Positions 51,884 through 60,869 are shown, counted from the stretch's first letter. The stretch is 64,000 nt of DNA from HRBIN30 sp964534275 (GCA_964534275.1 CAZHQG010000001.1:1-64000); one strand, 5' to 3'. The notes: generated from the sequence alone by a model not told the origin. Made by a program: numbers and translations.

Positions 51884-52459
51884 GCAGGCGTCGTTAGCAC
51901 CACATCCCAGAACCTGGCAGAGGTTTTTGCCACTGTGCTCGTTTCGTCCTTGCTCTGACCGTGGCGGGAATCGAGCGTCGTTGCCCTCTTGTCGCCGGCA
52001 CCCACAGTTGCCGCAACGCCAGGTTCCCGACGTCCCCCGTAATCGTCCGTTGCTGCAAAACAGGTTCGATGGAGGGAGGCCGATTGTGCCGGTCGAGCTA
52101 CGACGCAAAGCACTCGCACCCGGTGCGGTGCGTGAGGTTCGCGACTGGCAAGATGGTCCGGTGCTGCGCTGCCTCGTGCGGATCCGAGCGGTGTTCAAGA
52201 AGTAGCTGCCCAAATGTCCCCTGAGTCGCCCCTACGCTCTCTGCCACATGGGAGAGCGCGGCAACTCCCGTGTCGGCATGCGGTGGTGGTTCTCCGACGT
52301 TGCGCAGCTTGCCGGTACCTGCCACCACCCCGCTCGCTCGGCATCTCCAAGAATGCTCGTTCCGTCTCACGAGCCTGCCAGTATTGTCCAGGCGCTCAGT
52401 GGGCTCGCAGCACCCCGTTCAGTGCGACGTTGCTGGTCTGTCCTGGTGCGCAGTTGTGC
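51884..52459. other. Poorly defined 576-base stretch upstream of the TPR/peptidase gene
   Basis: No family recognised. The leftward TPR/peptidase frame is open into it as far as 52213. On the plus strand a Cys-rich frame (51961-52224, GTG start, 87 codons) is open; it has 13-14 Cys but no ribosome binding site, and I rate it as a shadow more likely than a gene. No tRNA or riboswitch recognised. Confidence 0.4.
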
Positions 52460-52741
52460 TTAGCGGTGCTGCTCGAGAGCCCGCACCGCTCGACTTCGCT
52501 GCTTTTGCACGGCCTCGAATTCTTCCTGCGCCTTCTTGATTTCTTCAGGGTCGCCACGCATGCGCGCGGCAAACAGCGCCTTTTGTTTTTGTACCACGAC
52601 GTCGTCGAGTTCCTGGAGCCGTGCCTGGGGATCTTCTGGCTGTTCGAACACCGGCGGCTCGTCAGTGGACTGGGCCAAACAAAGTGGCGCCAATGTCACA
52701 CACGCGACCAGAATCAAGGTGTGCCCCAGATAGCTGCGCAT
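52460..52741 (-). CDS. Small exported coiled-coil protein at the end of the pilin operon
   Basis: A 93-residue protein with a signal peptide (residues ~5-23, ending APLCLAQ), then an acidic Pro-rich stretch and a predicted coiled-coil helix (residues ~38-90, LQELDDVVVQKQKALFAARM, then EEIKKAQEEFEAVQKQRSRAVRALEQ). It lies 1 base after the pilX-like stop on the same strand, so it is probably the last gene of the minor pilin operon. The function is unknown; a periplasmic helper of pilus assembly is an inference from position. Confidence 0.75.
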   Translation of the reverse strand: MRSYLGHTLILVACVTLAPLCLAQSTDEPPVFEQPEDPQARLQELDDVVVQKQKALFAARMRGDPEEIKKAQEEFEAVQKQRSRAVRALEQHR

Positions 52742-52742
52742 G

Positions 52743-53906
52743 TTAGAGGACCTCCTGCCAAGAAGTGACCATCATCGCTTTCGGCATGTACCCTCCCCCG
52801 CTTGGAGGCACGACCAGGTTCAGGCACGATTCGCAAAAGTCGAGAATTGCGCTCCCGCCCACGCGGATCACCATGTGCGTCGTCCAAAGCGAGCCCATTA
52901 ACGAGGCGTTTCCAAGGACGGCCGTTTCGTCATCGCTGCTCGGCCCGCTAATTACGGTGCTGCCGCGAACAATGACCCAACCCACGAAGTTGAGGTTGCC
53001 ATTGATGGTCAGCGAGCCATCCACGATTAAAATGCCTGCGCCAGAGGCGTTGCCATTGGCGTGGATAGTCACGTCGGAGGCGGTGAGCCGAGTAATTTGC
53101 GGGTTTTGCAAGGTGCCAAAGGTCACGTTGCCGTTGATTCTGCTGGTGTTGTTGTTCACCACACGCGGGTCAGTCAAAATCGTGTTGATGATGCGGTTGA
53201 TGTCCGACCAATCCGGCCCGCCGGTGGTCACCACGCTCGGGTTCAGGGGATTTAGCGAGAACTCCGCCCCGCGAACGTTGTCTTTTTGCTGTGTGTTCAA
53301 GGCATTCTTGACTGCTCCCGTCACGTTGTCATTTCGCGTCGCAATGCCCGGTGCCACCGTCCCGGCGACCAGGTTGCCAAAAGGGTCGTGGTTGTTCCCG
53401 TCGATTTCGAATGCATTGCCCGAAAAGCTCGGGCTGACGCTGTCCGCAGCCAAGTACACCGCACCGATACCTCGCCCGATGGGTCCGCGACGCACACCGA
53501 TGCGAACCGTGCGTTTCGCATTATAGGGCGCCCAGCCAGTGGCCGTAATCCAGCCGCGTTCGGCGGGGTTGGTAGGGTCAGCTTGCACTGCAGCGGAAAA
53601 GGTAAACTGCGGGTAGCCAGCCAGCGCCTGGGGGTTGGGTGCGAGCAGCGTGGACCAGCGTGCGACGATGTCGTTGGCAAAGTGCGTGACACCCGATTGA
53701 TTCATCGCATTGAGCGCACGCAAGGCTCCCGCTTCCGCGGCAAACAATGCCTGGTTGCCGGTTTGCAGATGATTCGTCGAGCGAAACTCGAGCGAGGTGT
53801 ACAGCGCAGCCGCTGCGCCCATGGTCACGAGCAGCAGGAGCAGCATCAAAGTGCTCGGGAGCACAAACCCGGAATCCTGAGTGCGTGCACGCACACGGGC
53901 ACTCAT
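52743..53906 (-). CDS. PilX-like pilus assembly protein with prepilin-type N-terminus
   Basis: A 387-residue protein. It begins with a short basic leader and a hydrophobic helix (DSGFVLPSTLMLLLLLVTMGAAAALYTSLE split; residues ~10-38), which is the PilX N-terminal pattern. The mid region (FTFSAAVQADPT to RIGVRRGPIGRGIGAVYLAAD) is PilX-like, and the last ~150 residues contain ladder-like strands (GNVTFGTLQNP, TIHANGNASGAGILIVDGSLTINGNL) as in polymer-forming domains, ending CESCLNLVV. The start at 53906 shares ATGA with the PilW stop; an ATG at 53912 is an alternative with a worse-placed ribosome binding site. Confidence 0.82.
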   Translation of the reverse strand: MSARVRARTQDSGFVLPSTLMLLLLLVTMGAAAALYTSLEFRSTNHLQTGNQALFAAEAGALRALNAMNQSGVTHFANDIVARWSTLLAPNPQALAGYPQFTFSAAVQADPTNPAERGWITATGWAPYNAKRTVRIGVRRGPIGRGIGAVYLAADSVSPSFSGNAFEIDGNNHDPFGNLVAGTVAPGIATRNDNVTGAVKNALNTQQKDNVRGAEFSLNPLNPSVVTTGGPDWSDINRIINTILTDPRVVNNNTSRINGNVTFGTLQNPQITRLTASDVTIHANGNASGAGILIVDGSLTINGNLNFVGWVIVRGSTVISGPSSDDETAVLGNASLMGSLWTTHMVIRVGGSAILDFCESCLNLVVPPSGGGYMPKAMMVTSWQEVL

Positions 53907-54565
53907 ACGCATCCCACCTTGTTGACGAAGAAGCGGTTCCGTAGATCGGTCCCGGAGGAAACCGTGGCCGTCAGAGGCTGCGTGTTCCGTGGGTCCACGT
54001 TCGTGCGCTGTACAGTGATCGTGACCCGAATGCGTTGCACTTGCGATCGCTGCGTCGAGGTGAGGCCGCTGGATCCAGGAGAGAGTTCGGCACCGGCCGC
54101 GTTGAAGTACCGAAACTGCAAACTGGTGACCCGGACGGTACTGTCGGAAAGCGCGTCGCTTGTACTGCCGAGGGACCGTGTCAGGACACCACTGGATACA
54201 TTCAAGCTGTACGTCACATCTTCTCCGGGCGCGTCGATCGCTCCACTGCCGTTGAGGTCGCTCAAAATCCGCAGCCGGTCGCTCTTTGCTTCCGCGATGC
54301 CCTCGAATGTTTTCGCGCACAGTGGGTCGCCACCGGCGCGCCGGATCTCGCTGACCATGAGCTGCACGATGGTGCGGGCTGTGCCTTGCACGTCGAGCTG
54401 AGCGGAATGGCCACTCAGCCCGTACGTCTGAAAACGGTAGAAGCCAAGAATCGTGGCCATGCTGATTAGCCCTAGCGCGGTCCCCACCAAAGCATCGGTG
54501 AGCGAAAATCCGAGCTGGCTCTGCAAGCGAGCGCGGTTCTTTAGCTGCACGTTGCTGTTGTGCAT
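53903..54565 (-). CDS. PilW-like type IV minor pilin
   Basis: A 220-residue minor pilin. The prepilin region reads QLGFSLTDALVGTALGLISMATILGFYRFQ, split, with peptidase cleavage expected after Gly and Phe next; the Glu normally at position 5 is replaced by Asp (GFSLTDAL). The periplasmic part has LMVSEIRRAGGDPLC and SLQFRYFNAAGAELSPGS, as in PilW. Its start overlaps the PilV stop by 25 bases and its stop overlaps pilX. It helps prime pilus assembly with the other minor pilins. Confidence 0.86.
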   Translation of the reverse strand: MHNSNVQLKNRARLQSQLGFSLTDALVGTALGLISMATILGFYRFQTYGLSGHSAQLDVQGTARTIVQLMVSEIRRAGGDPLCAKTFEGIAEAKSDRLRILSDLNGSGAIDAPGEDVTYSLNVSSGVLTRSLGSTSDALSDSTVRVTSLQFRYFNAAGAELSPGSSGLTSTQRSQVQRIRVTITVQRTNVDPRNTQPLTATVSSGTDLRNRFFVNKVGCV

Positions 54566-54960
54566 ACGTACGTCACCCCTGAGGCGGTAAATGCGGTGGG
54601 ACCCGTGAATTGAACCTGAACCTCTACCCGTGCGATTCCGAGTGCTGGGGTATTGGCTGTTACGATCCAGGATCGTACAAACTGCCCGCCGCTAACACCG
54701 GCGGCGGTCAACGGATTGTTGGGGTCGTTGTACGTGCCCGGCTGGAGTTGCCACGGCTTTGTAGCCGGATCGAGCGCCCGCAGTTGTTCCACCAGTTCCT
54801 CCACCAGGGCCGAGGCTGCGGTGGCGATCTTGATGCGCGTGGATTGTCGGGTCACGCTCATGGTAGTTGCCGCAAGTCCGGCAGCGGTAATGGCAAAGAG
54901 CCCAAGCGCCACCACGACCTCGATGGAGCTGATGCCTTTCTGACTGCCCAGCGAGTTCAT
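54541..54960 (-). CDS. PilV/PilI-like type IV minor pilin
   Basis: A 139-residue pseudopilin. The prepilin motif is KGISSIEVVVALGLFAITAAGLAA, split, with the position-5 Glu present. A short periplasmic part follows, ending in VTYVCTTATCS, a pair of Cys at the C-terminus. It starts ATGA-style on the fimT/gspH stop and overlaps pilW at the other end, so the four pilin genes are read as one unit. Assignment to PilV rather than GspI is by operon order and length. Confidence 0.84.
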   Translation of the reverse strand: MNSLGSQKGISSIEVVVALGLFAITAAGLAATTMSVTRQSTRIKIATAASALVEELVEQLRALDPATKPWQLQPGTYNDPNNPLTAAGVSGGQFVRSWIVTANTPALGIARVEVQVQFTGPTAFTASGVTYVCTTATCS

Positions 54961-55451
54961 TGCACCGTTGCTTTTCCGAGGGAGTTGAGCGTCACCACGC
55001 GCCACTGATAGCGGGAATTGTAAGCCCACAGGGTTGTGGGGGCGCTTGCGAAACCTTGGCGATTGAAGCTGACCTGACTTGGCAGTGCGTAAAATGAAAC
55101 CCCGGACGGCAGTTTTACCGGTTGGCCAAAGTTCGTATAGGTCGTGCCATCGTTGCTGACGGCCAACTGGTACGTGTTCCCTTGGGCTAAGCTGCCCACA
55201 CTGTCGGAACCGAACTGTACTCGCACATAAAGGTTCTCGCCGATGGCCTTCATCCGCGCACGCGTTAGGTCGACGGCGAGCTGCCGCGCGGCTGAAGTCA
55301 GGCGGTACTGCGCGTTGTAAGCGGCAAGTTCCGGCACCCCCACCGCGGCCACGATAGCGACTACCCCCACGGCAGTGACCAATTCCACTAAGGAAAACCC
55401 CCAGTCGAACCGCCGGCCTCCCCTTCGTGCGTATCTCCAACGGCCATTCAT
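54957..55451 (-). CDS. FimT/GspH-type minor pseudopilin
   Basis: A 164-residue minor pilin, the first in the operon. A basic leader leads to the prepilin motif GFSLVELVTAVGVVAIVAAVGVPEL (residues ~18-42, Gly-Phe cleavage and Glu at position 5). The AARQLAVDLTRARMKAIGENLYVRVQF segment is the GspH/FimT signature. The C-terminal beta domain ends with WRVVTLNSLGKATVQ. In pili FimT/FimU-type proteins start the minor pilin complex. It lies 268 bases downstream of def on the same strand, so the promoter of the pilin operon is likely in that gap. Confidence 0.88.
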   Translation of the reverse strand: MNGRWRYARRGGRRFDWGFSLVELVTAVGVVAIVAAVGVPELAAYNAQYRLTSAARQLAVDLTRARMKAIGENLYVRVQFGSDSVGSLAQGNTYQLAVSNDGTTYTNFGQPVKLPSGVSFYALPSQVSFNRQGFASAPTTLWAYNSRYQWRVVTLNSLGKATVQ

Positions 55452-55719
55452 GATGGCGGTGGGATCAGCAAGACGTGCGCCAAGATTGCTTCGTACAAGG
55501 TTTTAGGGACTAGCGAGAAGTGCGATCGCAATGGACGTTACGAGCCTGTGCAGCGCGTCGCCGAAATGGCAGGCGACCGAGTCTCGTGGCGGTGCGCGGC
55601 GGGCCGCGCGTGGGGCGTTCGTTCCGATGTCGTCAGCAGCGCCGCAGGGTCCGCATACGCGCAGCAGGGCGCACAGCAGGTGCTAGGTGCGATTTGCCGT
55701 TTTGTCCATGGATCCGAGG

Positions 55720-56274
55720 TTACTCTTCGGGCACTGTGGCGCCAGCGTGGTAGCGCAGGAACTCGCGCACGAAGGACAGGGATTCGAACGATCGCATGCG
55801 ATCGAGGTATACTTTGCCAAACAGGTGATCGGTTTCGTGCTGCACGACCCGAGCATGAAATCCGTCGGCGACAAATTCGAGCTTCTTGCCGTGGCGATCG
55901 AGGGCTTCCACCCGCACGCGGGTGTATCGCGGCACCTTTCCGCGCAGGTCGGGAACGCTCAGACAGCCTTCCCAATCTTCCTCTTGTTCGTCGCTCAGTG
56001 CCGTGATGCGTGGATTCACCAAGACCGTGAGAGGAATCGCAGGGGCGTGCGGGTACCGCGGGTTGCCGTTGACGGCGTACACAGTGATTTGCTTGCTCAC
56101 GTGCACCTGCGGTGCTGCCAACCCAGCACCATCGTACTCGGCCATGGTCTCGATCATATCATCGATCAGTCGCTGGACTTCCGGCTTATGCAACTCTCCG
56201 GCCGCCACTGGTGCAGCGACGGTGCGCAAAATGGGGTGACCTAACCGAGCAACCTTCAAGATCGCCATGCGCAT
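55720..56274 (-). CDS. def: Peptide deformylase
   Basis: Removes the formyl group from nascent proteins. The 184-residue product has all three motifs: GAGLAAPQV (residues ~49-57), EGCLSVP with C104, and QHETDHL with H146, E147 and H150 as the metal and catalytic residues. Length and order are typical. Either ATG at 56274 or 56268 could be the start. It is divergent from the acyl-CoA synthetase gene and upstream of the minor pilin operon. Methionyl-tRNA formyltransferase, its frequent partner, is not in the window. Confidence 0.97.
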   Translation of the reverse strand: MRMAILKVARLGHPILRTVAAPVAAGELHKPEVQRLIDDMIETMAEYDGAGLAAPQVHVSKQITVYAVNGNPRYPHAPAIPLTVLVNPRITALSDEQEEDWEGCLSVPDLRGKVPRYTRVRVEALDRHGKKLEFVADGFHARVVQHETDHLFGKVYLDRMRSFESLSFVREFLRYHAGATVPEE

Positions 56275-56418
56275 CGCTTATCGCAGCCTGCTTGCCTGCG
56301 CTAGCCGTGCCCCTCGAGCCGGCGGGGCCGGTGGCGACCTCACCAGGCGTACACCGAACGTCGTAGGGCGGCCCCCTCGGTTGCCGCGAGATCCGCGATT
56401 ACGGTAAGCGCCAAGGAC

Positions 56419-58197
56419 ATGAACTGGCGGCTGCTTTGGGAGGACTTACGCGAGCTTCCGGTTCTTTTGCGTCTAGGCCGTGCGGTCCGGCGCTGCGGCC
56501 CGGATGGCCGAGAAACCTTAGGAACCCTCGCTCGCGAACAAGCGGAGCGCTTCCCTGGGCGTACGTTCCTACGCTTCGAACACGAAACGGTTTCGTTCGG
56601 GGAGTACAACGAGATGGTCAACCGGTGGACCTGGGTGTTGCGTCAAGCTGGCGTATCGCCTGGCGAGCCGATTGCGATCCTCATGGAAAATAGCCCCGAG
56701 TTTTTGTTTGCCGAAGGAGCAGTGGCCAAGCGGGGGGCCATCGGTGCATTGCTGAACACCCATTTGCGCGGTGAACCACTGGCCCACGTGCTGCGCACTT
56801 CGGGGGCGCGGCATGTGTTTGTCGATGCCGCGTGCCTGCCGGCGCTGCTGGAACTTCCAGAGGCTGCGCAATACACCATTTGGGCGCTTGGGTCCCCGTC
56901 GGGGCTTCCGCCACACGTGGAGCCGCTCGAGTCTGCCGTTAGGAGTGCCGACACCACCGAGCCGGAACTTCCCGACATCCAGGGCCGGCACGTGTTCTTG
57001 TACATCTATACTTCAGGCACCACTGGTTTTCCCAAAGCCGCTGTGGTCCGCCATGCTCGCTTCATGATGGGCGGACTCGGGCTTTCCGCGCTGCTGGGGA
57101 TCGGCTCGGACGACGTGATGTACGCCCCGCTGCCGCTGTACCACGGCGAAAGTAATTTTGTCGGCTTTTCCGTCGCACTGCGCGCGGGGGGCGGCTTCGC
57201 GTCGCGGCGCCGCTTCAGTGCAAGCGCCTTTCTCGACGATGTGCGTCGGCACGGGGCAACTGCGTTCGTGTACGTGGGGGAACTGTGCCGCTACTTGCTG
57301 CGGCTTCCGCCCCGCCCCGACGACCGCGAGCATTCCCTCCGCTTGGCTGTGGGTGCGGGGCTTCGCCCGGAGATCTGGGAGGCGTTCCAGCAACGCTTTG
57401 GAATTGCCCGAATCGTGGAGATGTATGGAGCAACCGAGGGGAACATTGCTCTGATCAACTTGCGCGGTCGAGTAGGCTCGGTGGGGCGAGCACACCCGTT
57501 TCAACACCACCGGTTGAAACTCGCGCGTTACGATGTGGAGCGTGGCGAGCTTGTACGCGGGCCCGACGGGTTTTTGGTAGAATGCGCAGTGGGGGAGGTG
57601 GGTGAGTTGCTCGGGCGCATTACCCGAGGTGGACCGATGCCGTACGACGGGTACACGGATCCCGAAGCGAGCGAGCGCAAGGTTGTGCGCAACGCGTTCG
57701 AGCCGGGCGACGCCTATTTTCGCAGCGGCGATTTGCTCCGGCGCGACGAGGACTACTATTACTACTTCGTCGATCGCATTGGCGACACCTTCCGGTGGAA
57801 AGGCGAAAATGTGTCCACCCAAGAGGTCGCCTCGATCTTGAACCGCTCGCCTGGGGTCAGCGAGACGAATGTCTACGGGGTGACCATTCCCGGTCATGAC
57901 GGCCGCGCCGGTATGGCTGCCGTCGTGCTGCTGCCGGGGGCCGGGTTCGACGGACGCGCCTTCTACGCAACGGCAGAGCAGTTGCCGAGCTACGCGCGCC
58001 CGTTGTTCGTGCGCTTGGTGCCGGAAATGGATGTCACCGGCACGCTGAAGCAACGCAAATTGGAGTTGCAGCGACAGGGCTACGACCCGAAGGTGGTGCG
58101 CGATCCGCTGTTCGTGCGCGACGACGAGGCGCGAGCGTACGTGCCGCTCACGCCGGCAACCTACGCCGCGATCGTCTCGGGAGAGCGCAAGATTTGA
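56419..58197 (+). CDS. Long-chain acyl-CoA synthetase (FATP/SLC27-like)
   Basis: A 592-residue ANL-superfamily ligase that activates fatty or other carboxylic acids with ATP and CoA. The P-loop is YIYTSGTTGFPKAAVV (residues ~194-209), YGATEGN is at ~338, and the hinge and A8 motifs include GDLLRRDEDYYYYFVDRIGDTFRWKGENVS (split) and the GTLKQRKLELQRQGYDP end. This arrangement, with ENVSTQEV and a C-terminal RKLEL-type end, matches FATP-type very-long-chain acyl-CoA synthetases more than classical FadD. It is divergent from def and convergent with the GH31 gene. Confidence 0.92.
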   Translation: MNWRLLWEDLRELPVLLRLGRAVRRCGPDGRETLGTLAREQAERFPGRTFLRFEHETVSFGEYNEMVNRWTWVLRQAGVSPGEPIAILMENSPEFLFAEGAVAKRGAIGALLNTHLRGEPLAHVLRTSGARHVFVDAACLPALLELPEAAQYTIWALGSPSGLPPHVEPLESAVRSADTTEPELPDIQGRHVFLYIYTSGTTGFPKAAVVRHARFMMGGLGLSALLGIGSDDVMYAPLPLYHGESNFVGFSVALRAGGGFASRRRFSASAFLDDVRRHGATAFVYVGELCRYLLRLPPRPDDREHSLRLAVGAGLRPEIWEAFQQRFGIARIVEMYGATEGNIALINLRGRVGSVGRAHPFQHHRLKLARYDVERGELVRGPDGFLVECAVGEVGELLGRITRGGPMPYDGYTDPEASERKVVRNAFEPGDAYFRSGDLLRRDEDYYYYFVDRIGDTFRWKGENVSTQEVASILNRSPGVSETNVYGVTIPGHDGRAGMAAVVLLPGAGFDGRAFYATAEQLPSYARPLFVRLVPEMDVTGTLKQRKLELQRQGYDPKVVRDPLFVRDDEARAYVPLTPATYAAIVSGERKI

Positions 58198-58241
58198 GGT
58201 CGCATAGGCGCACTGCGAGTGGCCACTTTTTCAACGGGCTG

Positions 58242-60422
58242 TTAACGCTCGCCGGCACGCGCAAGCGGATGCGGGGCGTCGCCGCGCACGAAGACGAGAA
58301 TCGTGTCCAGCGGTACGGGAAACGTGACTCTTGCAGGCCCCTCGTACACTTGGCGCTCGTCCCAAAAGTTGCGCCATCGGCCGCGCGGGAAGTAGACCTC
58401 GCGGGAGCGCTGGCCGATGCGCCAAACAGGGGCGACAAGCAAGTCTGGCCCGAACAGGTACTGATCCCAGCGATCTTGCAGCTCGGGGTCGTTGCGATCC
58501 AGGAAGACGAGCGGGCGCGCGAGCGGCATGCCACTACGCGCCTCCCGCGCGGCTGCCACGATGTACGGCACCAGCTCGTGCCGCAGGCGTGTGTAACGGC
58601 GGTAGATCTCGATCATTTCGGGGTCGTACCGTGGCTCGGTTGGCATGTCCCAAGGTGCATGGCTCCCCTGTCCGCCAATTTCCATGATTCCCGAGAACGT
58701 GCTGAACTGGATCCACCGGGCAAAGACGTCACGGTCTTTGAACTGATAATAGCCGCCAGTGTCCGAGCCCCAGATGGGAAAACCGAGGAAGGCCACACGT
58801 TGTTGCTGGATGATGGCGCTACGAAGGCCGAGGTCCGTTCCGGGACCCAAGCCGAAGTTTTCGCTTCCCGCGGTGTCGCCAGCCCAAACGACGCTATCGG
58901 ACTGCGACCCGGTGTACCCGGAGCGCGTGATAAGCACGGAGTCCCCGTTGGGCCACGCCAGGTCGAGTGCTTCGCGGTGCATCCGGGTTTGCAACACGAC
59001 GTAATCGTTGTGCACCTCGCGCCCGTTGCGGCCGTCGGCCCAAATGTCGTCGCGCTCGGAAGGAATGTGCTCCTCGCCGCGGTCGAGCTTGATACCGTGG
59101 ATTCCTTCGTTGCGCAGGAACGCCGCTAATTTTTGGGCAAACCAACTGCGTGCCGCCGGGTTGGTCACGTCAAGGATGAAACTCCGGCCGCGCACGTCGT
59201 CGCAAAACGGCGTGCCCGTGCGCCGCATGGGGGCGATGAAACCAAGCTGCTGCGCCTCGTAGCCGTTATCCCCTGGTTCGCTACCGCACACCCAGGCTGC
59301 ACTCCAGGTCACGAGCCGGTAGCCCCGACGCCGCAAGGCGTCGAGCATGTGTCGCACATTCGGAAGCCGCTGCTCGTCCCAAGCGAACCGGGCAAACCCG
59401 AAGTTTCCCTGCAGGACTGGGCGGTCGAGCAAGTACACGCCAGCAGGGATGCCGAGTTGTTCGTACTGCAACACATCCTCGGCGACCGCCGCATTCACGG
59501 CGACTCCGTCGAGCGAAGCTGCGGCTCCAGCCGGCAACTCGTCGCGCCAGCGCCAATGCAAAAAGGCCCAGTCGGGCGGCACGTTGGGGCGACCAGTGAG
59601 GCGGGTGTATTCGTCGAGCACGGTGGCAAACTCGGGCCCGTAAAAGAAGTGCAATGCGAGTTGTTGGTTTTCCGGCCGCGTTCCCGTTTCGAACACGAAC
59701 GACAATGTCTCGGGATCCGATGCAGCGAGGTCGTAGATGCCCGGCATGGTCCCAGCCACGCTCAGGCCATAGCCCCGCGAACTTTGGTAGAACGGCGCGT
59801 ACACGGCAATCGTGGGCCGGATAAACATTTCCACCTGCTCGCCGCGCCGGTCGAGGGAACCAGCCTCGGGCGGGCGGGTGTCTTCGGCGGGAATGTCGGC
59901 AATGCCTGGTAGCAACACCGGAGAGTCGCGCAGCCGCTCCGTGAGCCCGTAAATGCGCTCGTCGGGCGGACTCTGCCATCGAGCTCCGATGCCCGTTGTG
60001 CTTGCGGGTTCCGGCGGCACAAAACGCACTCGCACCGTGCGGCTGGTCAAGAACTCGACCTCGACGCTCCCTTCCTTACCTTCCGTCGTTTGCACGAGCA
60101 TCCGCGCGCCCGTGGGCCGAGGCTCCACTGCGCTGACAGATCGGACCCCCGGCGACGCGTCGCCTCGAGTGTAAAAGAAGCCGCTCTCCGAGGTGGTTTG
60201 GGTAAGGAGTTGGCCTGTGCTGCGTTCGCGGAATGCCAGGAGAAACGGTTGTCGGCGAACGATGACCTGCACGGCTGTCGACGTGACAACCACGTGCTCC
60301 TTCTCGAGGCGCACGGTGACCGCGCTGGGAGCGGACGTCGGTTCGCCGTCGTCTCCGCATCCACCGAAGGACAAGAGCAGGAACAAGCCAACCATCCGAC
60401 GAAGCCACATGGGTGCGAGCAT
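58242..60422 (-). CDS. GH31-family alpha-glycosidase, exported lipoprotein
   Basis: A 726-residue glycoside hydrolase of family 31. The N-terminus has a lipoprotein signal with lipobox LSFGGC (residues ~18-23), so the protein is anchored by the lipid chain. The N-terminal beta domain contains RIYGLTERL; the barrel contains DWAFLHWRWRDELP, the catalytic nucleophile Asp in GIKLDRGEEHIP, and the acid/base Asp in VVWAGDTAG, then FWGSDTGGYY-like GSDTGGYYQF and RYTRLRHELVPYIVAA. Substrate (glucosidic or xylosidic) is not set. Start 60422 gives the best signal; 60410 is possible. It lies between two outward-facing regions with no sugar transporter nearby. Confidence 0.9.
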   Translation of the reverse strand: MLAPMWLRRMVGLFLLLSFGGCGDDGEPTSAPSAVTVRLEKEHVVVTSTAVQVIVRRQPFLLAFRERSTGQLLTQTTSESGFFYTRGDASPGVRSVSAVEPRPTGARMLVQTTEGKEGSVEVEFLTSRTVRVRFVPPEPASTTGIGARWQSPPDERIYGLTERLRDSPVLLPGIADIPAEDTRPPEAGSLDRRGEQVEMFIRPTIAVYAPFYQSSRGYGLSVAGTMPGIYDLAASDPETLSFVFETGTRPENQQLALHFFYGPEFATVLDEYTRLTGRPNVPPDWAFLHWRWRDELPAGAAASLDGVAVNAAVAEDVLQYEQLGIPAGVYLLDRPVLQGNFGFARFAWDEQRLPNVRHMLDALRRRGYRLVTWSAAWVCGSEPGDNGYEAQQLGFIAPMRRTGTPFCDDVRGRSFILDVTNPAARSWFAQKLAAFLRNEGIHGIKLDRGEEHIPSERDDIWADGRNGREVHNDYVVLQTRMHREALDLAWPNGDSVLITRSGYTGSQSDSVVWAGDTAGSENFGLGPGTDLGLRSAIIQQQRVAFLGFPIWGSDTGGYYQFKDRDVFARWIQFSTFSGIMEIGGQGSHAPWDMPTEPRYDPEMIEIYRRYTRLRHELVPYIVAAAREARSGMPLARPLVFLDRNDPELQDRWDQYLFGPDLLVAPVWRIGQRSREVYFPRGRWRNFWDERQVYEGPARVTFPVPLDTILVFVRGDAPHPLARAGER

Positions 60423-60466
60423 GCTCTCAAGCGAGGGCCCGAGGCAAGGCCTTCGTGTTGGTACGG

Positions 60467-60483
60467 GCACGGCGGTGCCGTGC
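60467..60483. repeat. Hairpin GCACGGC/GCCGTGC, copy of 45426-45442
   Basis: A 7-bp stem with GGT loop, identical over 17 bases to the element at 45426-45442. It lies in the divergent gap between the GH31 lipoprotein gene and the Cys-rich gene, 45 bases before the GH31 start codon. Confidence 0.6.
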
Positions 60484-60574
60484 GCCTGCCTCGGTCGCGC
60501 GACGGCTCGAATTTAGGGAATTGCGCGGGCCTCGGTGACAGGGTACCGTCAAGGGCGTTTGCAAAGGAGGTCCC

Positions 60575-60856
60575 GTGAAACGATTTGCATGGATGCTTGT
60601 GTTGCTTTGGGTGTTTGCCGCTCCCGCGCTACGCGCGGAAGAGGGCAGCGTTCCGGCTGGCGCGCCATCGGCAGAGCAGCCGAAGACTGCGGAAGGGTGC
60701 ATGCCGGGCGGTGGTTGTTGCGGAGCGTGCGCGGCTGCGCGAGCCCAAGCGCAAATGCAGCAAGGACAGCAAGGACAGCAAGGACAGGAACAAGCGCCCA
60801 AGCTGGAGGATGCGGGTAGCTGCCCGTGCAAGCGCGCCCAACAAAAGACCATGTAA
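60575..60856 (+). CDS. Small exported Cys-rich, Gln-rich protein
   Basis: A 93-residue protein with a clear signal peptide (residues ~3-21, ending PALRAEE). The mature part has CMPGGGCCGAC near residue 43-53, then repeated Gln-Gly units (QQGQQGQQGQEQ), and CPCK near residue 84. The Cys clusters may bind a metal or form disulfides. The GTG start is marked by AAAGGAGGT 5 bases upstream, the best ribosome binding site in the window. No family recognised. Confidence 0.78.
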   Translation: MKRFAWMLVLLWVFAAPALRAEEGSVPAGAPSAEQPKTAEGCMPGGGCCGACAAARAQAQMQQGQQGQQGQEQAPKLEDAGSCPCKRAQQKTM

Positions 60857-60869
60857 CCCAGAGATGGAG

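Noticed and set aside
51961..52224. An 87-codon Cys-rich plus-strand frame
   Set aside because: No ribosome binding site and no family resemblance; it overlaps the region into which the minus-strand TPR/peptidase frame extends.
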